In this document: in pieces, positions 58,131 to 64,000 of the stretch
Layout: every line of letters begins with the position of its first letter
Position numbering within the stretch: the first letter of the stretch is position 1
Assembly (NCBI RefSeq): GCF_001540865.1
Contig: NC_033632.1
Coordinates: forward strand, 8,991,944 to 9,055,943
DNA: 64,000 bases
From: Ananas comosus
Taxonomy: Eukaryota > Streptophyta > Magnoliopsida > Poales > Bromeliaceae
Direction of reading: 5' to 3'
Made by a program: the position numbers and the translations under genes
Notes under the pieces: generated by a model
What the model was told of the DNA's origin: nothing
The model's input: only the letters and a program-made list of their open reading frames with translations
Databases searched by the model: none

Positions 58131-59619
58131 TTTGCTTCTCTTTATTTACTCTTTTTCCAAAGATTCTTAGTTTGCAATTTGTTCTTCGTTTTGCATTTTC
58201 CTTTTTTAATATTGGACTTTGGATGTATTTTATATGAGCTTCTTTTTACCTTATACTTTGCCTCTGCCTCTTTTGTTTCGCACTATGATGTCCTGTCCCT
58301 CGAATACGCCGGAGTTTTATTGCAGGTTATGGAGAGGTCGAGGATTTGGGTCGGTTTTGTTGCCTGTGCTCTCCTAATTCAAAGATGTTGTATTGATATG
58401 CAGGCTTAGATGAAGGATCGCGAATCTGGTGCCGACGCGGGCTCTCCCGCTGCTGTCAAATTTATTGTTCGTTAAAATTTTTTTTTAAGCGAATAATATA
58501 CTACTATACCCAATAAATTTTTTAGCTTCTAAATTTTCAATTTTTGTTAGCTGTATAATATGCTGTACCCAATAAATTTCGCAACTTCTTTAGTTTAAAA
58601 TTTGGTTAGCTGTGTATATTCAGTGTATTAGCCTTTTTTCCCTAGCAATTAAGTATCTTTGATATTGACTACTTCCCATGTTTTTTCCCTGTTAAATTAC
58701 TAAGTTAGTGTTCATCTATGGTTGTTCTTATGTTAATTCCTACCGTGTATTTTTGTTATGTAATGGTAAAAGAGAATAAGCGACATTTTTATCAATATAC
58801 TAACTACCCGTTGGTTTTCCGTCGCTTATGTCAATCTTTTTTTTAAAAATCCAGATTTATATTTAAAAAAACTTCATTTTCTTTCTTTATTTTGCAGTAT
58901 CAACAGGTATCAAAACAGAGTTTGTTATAGGAAAAGTACTGTCTGAGAATTATACAGCTCATAATAACTGTCACAACTTTCGAGGGACGGCTTAGGAATT
59001 ATACAGTTCATAACAGCCGCGCTCGCTTGCTAGCAAATTAAGCTGAGTCAGCAGAATTATTTAGTGTTATAAATTATAAATACATAATCCAAATATAAAA
59101 TTAGTTAATTATGAAAATATACAATTTATTTTATAATAAAATGTGTTCAAAAGTAAGAACATTTGTTTTGTACTTAAATTTATACATAGATTATCTAATT
59201 TTTAAATTGGTTAATTCTGAAAATATAAAATTAATTTTGTAATAAAATGTATACAATACGACTTTGTAGTAAAACTTTTGCTAATTCTGGATATATAAAT
59301 TTTGTTGTGTATTTTTACTTTGAATGTTTAATGAGTTGTATTTTATAAAGTAATCTCTTAATATTGCGAAATGCTAATTTCCAAAGTCCACACATGTCTT
59401 TAGTTTGGTCAGACTATAAACCGTAGAATTGTCGAGAGAAGCATAGCTTTTTATAAATCGGCCACTAAGTGCACACAAATATTTTTATAGTTGTTTTATA
59501 CTGACACTTATGATAATTGCACAATGAAGATTATGCCTTTGAGTTACTCAACTCTCCAAGCCGTCTTGGCTATTGATTGAATCCTCCTTTTTTTCCCCCA
59601 CCGGTGTTTGCTGCTAAGG
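58131..59619. other. AT-rich intergenic DNA
   Basis: No gene is recognised. A GCAGAATTATTTAGTGTT block at about 59048 resembles part of the foldback arm that follows at 59660. Confidence 0.5.
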
Positions 59620-60005
59620 TAGAGGTCACATGATTATGTTCTGGAAAATTTGCGAAGATAGTAGAATTATTTAGTGTTGAAAAGTGGCTACTTGGTTAGC
59701 ATACAGATAAATTTAACTTATAGTTTCCTAATTCAACTTTTTAATATATGCCTGTAGTATAAATTTTGTTAAGCACAAATATATAAAATTTGTTCAATTA
59801 TATAGCGAACTTCAGTATATTGTAGTCCGCTATAAATTTTATAAATTTGTGATTAACAAAATCTGTATTACAGGCGTATTTTAAAAAGTCGAATTAGTCA
59901 ATTATAAGTTAAAATGACCTGTACGTTAACGAAGTAGCTACATTTCAACACTAAATAATTCTACTATCTTCGCAAATTTTTCAGAACATAATCATGTTAC
60001 CTCTA
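59620..60005. repeat. 386-bp foldback (MITE-like) element
   Basis: The left arm from 59620 (TAGAGGTCACATGATTATGT...) matches the reverse complement of the right arm ending at 60005 with few mismatches over the first 80 bases. The match continues with more mismatches almost to the centre near 59812. A transcript would form a long hairpin. No coding capacity. The right end coincides with the insertion point of the next LTR. Confidence 0.85.
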
Positions 60006-63000
60006 TGTAAGGACCGAGATTTTGGCAGTGTAGCTAAACTCTCTGTTGACGATGTTTTTGTGTATAATTTAATTACAAAAGTACTCGTCAAGTTTCGGGA
60101 GAAAATGAGTTAAAACGGAGATTCTACGCGATTTTCAAGTTTCACTTAAAGTGAATAGTAACTTGGTTTTCCAGAGAGCTCAATGCGTAGAGTTGGCTTC
60201 TGGCTCGTACCGGACTCCGTTCATAGTAGTCCAATAGCTCGTTTTGACCTGCTCAGCTATTCTAGAACTGATGGCGCTAACGGATTTTGGGTTTGACGCA
60301 CGAATTTCGAGAAAATCTGAAAATACATGTTTCTTATGTAATTGTGTGTCATTTTGGCCTTTTGGAGAGAGAATGGATTTCGTTGCGAATCCGTGACCGA
60401 TCGAGATGAACCAAAATTGTGACTTTATTGTCTCCGTCGTGTTGATCGCACTGGCATGATCCGTTCGCAAATCTAACGGACGGATCTGGGGATATTACGC
60501 GTTGTTCGAGGAGAGGTCGGTGATGGCAAAACGACAATTTTGCAAAAGTTGCGACATTTTATGTACCGTTCCGCATGGAATCGCATGTGGAGGTGTGTTT
60601 GCGCATTTTGCACGCGCTATGAAGGACTCAATATTAAATATTGAGTTTGGATGGGCTTTTCCGCGATTTCAGCTTTGTATATATATATATAGCTCCTAGG
60701 GTTTTTGATCCACCTAACCCTAACCCTAGCCCCCAGCTGCCCGAGCCGCACCCTGCCACCTCCATCTCTCCCCCCTGCCCCTGCCGCACACCCCTGGCCG
60801 CCGCCGACTGAGCCCCGGCCGGCCAACCGCCGCCGCAGCCACCACTTCTCTCTTTCTCCATCTCTTTCTCCTCTGGTTAGAGCTAGGCTGAGCTGCATTG
60901 CCTCCAGCCTCTTCCCCAGCGTCTTCCGGACCCCCCGGCACCCTCCCCGCCGCCGCCGCAGCCTCGAACCGCGCCTTAGTGCTGCTGCTGCAACCTGCAA
61001 CTTGCTGGGCCTAGCCTGGCCGAGGCAAGCCTGCAGCCTTTCCCGAGCACCGTTGCACTTGGATCAGCCCCTGCTGACTTCTCGGACCCCCGGCGTCCCT
61101 CTCGCCCAGTCGCCCGTCGGCCTAGGGGCCGCTGCCACCTCGGCCAGCCGCAGCCGCCCCAGACCCGCTCGGCCCGAGGCAAGCTCGCGACTCCTTTCCT
61201 GCGCTGCCGCCGCTCGGGGCCACACCCGAGGCACCCCTCCGGCCTCCGGAAACCCTCCTTCGCCGTCCCGGAGCTCCACGGCCGCCGCCGTGGCCGCCAT
61301 TGCCCGTGGAACCCAAGCCTTAGCTGGTGCGGGCTCGGTTTGCTCCGCCGTCGCCGCTGCCGCTCTCCGCCACCAACCGAGGTGAGCACCATACTCCTCA
61401 GCTCCCCCGCACCCATCCCTGGCCCCCGCGCATGCCGCCGGAAGCCGGTCGGAGCAAGCTTGCTCCGGCCAAGCCCGAAATAGGGCTCAGTTGAGTGGGT
61501 TTATTATTTTGAGCTTCCCGAGGCCTCCCGATCAATACGGAAGGGAGCACGATGATCGTGACTCATTGCTGATCATCGTGCTCACCTTGGTTTCTGTCGG
61601 GAAGGCCCATTCCGGTGTTTAGGCGGTGTCGACCTTGTCGAGCCTTTTTGGCTACTGTTTTTGGATTGCGTGCGTTGTTCTAGCAATCCAAGGCTGTTCC
61701 GATGCCTCCGGAGGTGAGCACGGTGATCGTTGATCAGTGCTGATCACACCGCTCACCTTATTTTGGATCAGCGGATGTCATATCGGCCTGTTCGGCGTGA
61801 TTTTCCCCAACTGCGTGCTGTTTGCAGAACCTTCGGGTTGCTCCCGCGCTTCCCACAGTGAGCTGTTGCGCTCCGGACCATGAGCACGGCCTCCGGCACG
61901 TCGAGACCTGTCAGTACGTATCTCGGCGGACCTTAGAAGTCCTCGGTTTGTGAGAACGAGCCATAGAAGTCGCCCGATTTACATAAAATGATGGATTTTA
62001 TGTAAACATAGGGACTTTTATGCATTTGTACACCTTGTGGCTACTGTGGGCAGTGCGTTGGTGTGTGTGGTGACCTTCGGACTGATTGTCCATGATCCGA
62101 TAGCCTTCGCGGAAATCGAGAAGTCGATTTTGGTGCGTTTTTCGGCGAAATTCGCCGAAAGAATGCGGTTTCAGTTCGGATTTCTTCCGACGTGGTTTGT
62201 TTATCCTGTGAATTGTCACTGAGCCTTATTGGCTGGTCACCATCATCATTTTGTGGGTTCGGTGATGATGGGTGAGCGACGGTAGGTTCCGGTGTCGAAA
62301 TAGGCTCTTCCGGGAACCCGTATTCGTACAATTATCTGACGATAATTGTATAGTGATGTTATCTTGTGTTCGCTGCCAAGACATCCAAACAGGAGTGTTT
62401 TGTGGCAGCGGGTGACTCGTGAAACGAGTCGGTGAGTTTTAGGACACTTAGTGGGTCCCGACGGCGTCCCGACGTGGTTTTCGGGACTTCCGTTGAGTTA
62501 CGGTGATCGGTTTTGGAAAACCGATTCGGGGACTTGTGTGGGGGTTTGTGAGTTGTGTACTTCAGGTTAGCGGGTTGGATACTGACTTAGTGGATCTTCT
62601 TAGGTCCGGTAGACTCCGTGCGCACTCAGTGTTCCGACGCGACAGTGACAGGTAGGTGTTTCGAGCTGGTAGTCGGTGAGATCGTCTCACCTTCCTTTGT
62701 TCTTTCATTCAGTATCGTAGTCTCTACATGTCTGTTGTTTGTTTATCGTTCGTTCATCTACATCTCTTTGATTGTATTATGTTAGTTGTGGATAGACATG
62801 TAGAGTAGGCTTGCATATATACTGTATATCTGTGGACCTTGGGTCCAGGCAACACATCGACTCCTTTGTCGTGTGTTTCGATCTAGTTGATCGTGGTTCG
62901 GCGTTGTACGCCTTTGAACTTTGCTTCGGCCATGGCACCGGTCTCTTTTTGCCGGTTTTCCTTTTGAGCATATCAACATGATTTAGTCACAGCACTGTGT

Positions 63001-64000
63001 ATTCTAGACACTAGGTTGGTTTGGCCACCAACCAAGGGGTGTACGTATTTGGATAGGTCGTCGGTGACGCATTAATACGTTGACAGTGTCTGCTCTGTGA
63101 CAGGCAACGCTTGAGGTCTGTGGACCAATATAGCAGCATCAGATTGGATTTGATTTCGAACTATTTACCCTTGAGGCATCCGTTTAGTTGAGTTTTCATT
63201 ACAGTAGTAGTTTCATTCTTGCTCAGTTATTATCCTGTTTCTATTACTACTGTAGTTGCTCTTATATCATATCATGTTCATATCTGTTGTTCTATCTCCT
63301 TTGGTTTCCGGTGATTACGCCTTGCCTTCGTGGCTCTGTCGTACCCACTGAAAAACCATGGTTGCGGTTTCTCACCCTCCATTCCCCCCAGGTGACATGG
63401 ACAAGGAGGTGGTATTTGGGCTAGATGGGAGGACGATCTAGCTAGTCGGCAATAGCGACCGTCACCCTAGTTATATTTCTTCCCGCATTTAGTAGTTGTT
63501 AATAATAAATGGTTCAGTTAGATGTTTGAATGTTTGTGATTTTTGTTATGCATGATTAGAGATTTTGTGGATCACTGGTTTTGATTTTATGGATATTCAG
63601 TTCTCGGATTTGTGTATTTATACATATTTACGCATCGTGGTTTTCTACCCCTCGAGGTAGTTGATTTTCAAAATAGAGTTTTCGTGTGGGAAACAGTTTT
63701 AAAAAGATTTTCAAATGATTTTCATGAATGAATGAATTCGAGTTTAAAAATAAAAACATCCGTGTCGGGAGCACTTTTAAGTAGGATGTTTGTTGTATTG
63801 TGCATTGCATCATCCAGCGCCTAAAGAGTGCTTAGAGGCATGCATCATCTCTAAGGAACGTTAGCTGTATGGAAATGCATATCATGAATTAGTTGGTTGT
63901 TGATTGGTAAATGTAGGTTGTGGTTGAGATCCTGTTGTATAGTTGGTACGCCGTGCAAATACAAAGCAGATTCTGTCCGAGTTGACAGAGAAACTTTATA
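60006..64000 (+). mobile_element. Plus-strand copy of the 4-kb LTR, running off the window
   Basis: It begins TGTAAGGACCGAG at 60006 and follows the minus-strand solo LTR block for block (TTGACGATGTTTTTGTGT, the GC-rich leader, CTGATCATCGTGCTCACC, the GGTCGTACCCACTGA region, and ACAGATTCTGTCCGAGTTGACAG-type sequence at the end, given here in part). The terminus is expected shortly after 64000. TATA-like DNA is at 60677-60691. GC-rich DNA at 60720-61440 yields long Pro/Arg/Ala frames on both strands that do not align with those of the other copy. It may be a solo LTR or the 5' LTR of an element beyond the window. Confidence 0.82.
60677..60691 (+). promoter_or_regulatory. Possible TATA box of the plus-strand LTR
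   Basis: The run GTATATATATATATA is followed after a few bases by CTAGGGTTT and then by the GC-rich leader. The same order occurs in the minus-strand copy at 24991-25000. Confidence 0.5.

Noticed and set aside
60714..60732. Telomeric repeat tract (CCCTAA-type)
   Set aside because: Only about two copies, and the plant telomere unit has seven bases; it is part of the LTR leader.
60705..61385. Plus-strand frame of 226 codons in the GC-rich part of the 4-kb LTR
   Set aside because: It is a low-complexity Pro/Arg/Ser/Ala reading, long frames occur on both strands, and the other LTR copy (24180-24900) encodes different sequence in the matching region.

Overview
This window reads as repeat-rich nuclear DNA of a flowering plant, probably a monocot (a bromeliad-like genome is a weak guess from overall style only). 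The evidence is an HD2-type plant histone deacetylase gene with introns, FAR1/FHY3-type sequences, Ty3/gypsy and Ty1/copia elements with plant tRNA-iMet primer sites, CT-rich promoters and scaffold gaps (33890-33989, 39346-40285, 46816-46827 and a single N at 36085). There are no operons, CRISPR arrays or prokaryotic signals.

Layout. 1-10719 is a patchwork of LTR fragments: a non-autonomous element (5' LTR end 1319, primer site 1327, polypurine tract and 3' LTR from 4291), inverted LTR starts at 6905-7990, and two LTR 3' parts ending at 9206 and 10719. 10720-12081 is unassigned DNA with hairpins and simple repeats. 12082-25667 is a nest: a solo LTR of about 4 kb (target duplication TAATG) split by a complete but decayed Tekay/Del-like gypsy element at 12851-22456 (2224-bp LTRs, target duplication GCAAC). 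25668-33591 holds a broken FAR1 domain (26983-27771), a foldback element and a truncated copy of the 4-kb LTR. 33990-34860 holds two tandem-repeat families beside a gap.

35000-44000 is the only region with a convincing host gene: an HD2 histone deacetylase (exon 1 at 38052, exons 3-9 at 41214-43516). Its first-intron region contains a truncated FAR1-like fragment on the opposite strand, a 940-N gap that probably hides exon 2, and one end of a hAT-like element. A second FAR1 fragment, nearly identical over 659 bp, lies upstream of exon 1.

46140-58420 contains a second host-like reading frame (possible dsRNA-binding fold plus coiled coil) split by a complete Ty1/copia element (48092-55593, 495-bp LTRs, target duplication GTATA). 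The reading frame is continuous across the target site, so the insertion fell in an exon. From 59620 a 386-bp foldback is followed directly by another copy of the 4-kb LTR, which runs off the window at 64000.

The window is a record of layered transposition with a functional-looking chromatin gene embedded in it. I found no clearly new biochemical system. The most useful leads are the insertion-split gene, the HD2/FAR1 arrangement, the very long solo-LTR family, the recurrent TGTACCGGTACA palindromes in LTR U3 regions, and the three-unit higher-order minisatellite.
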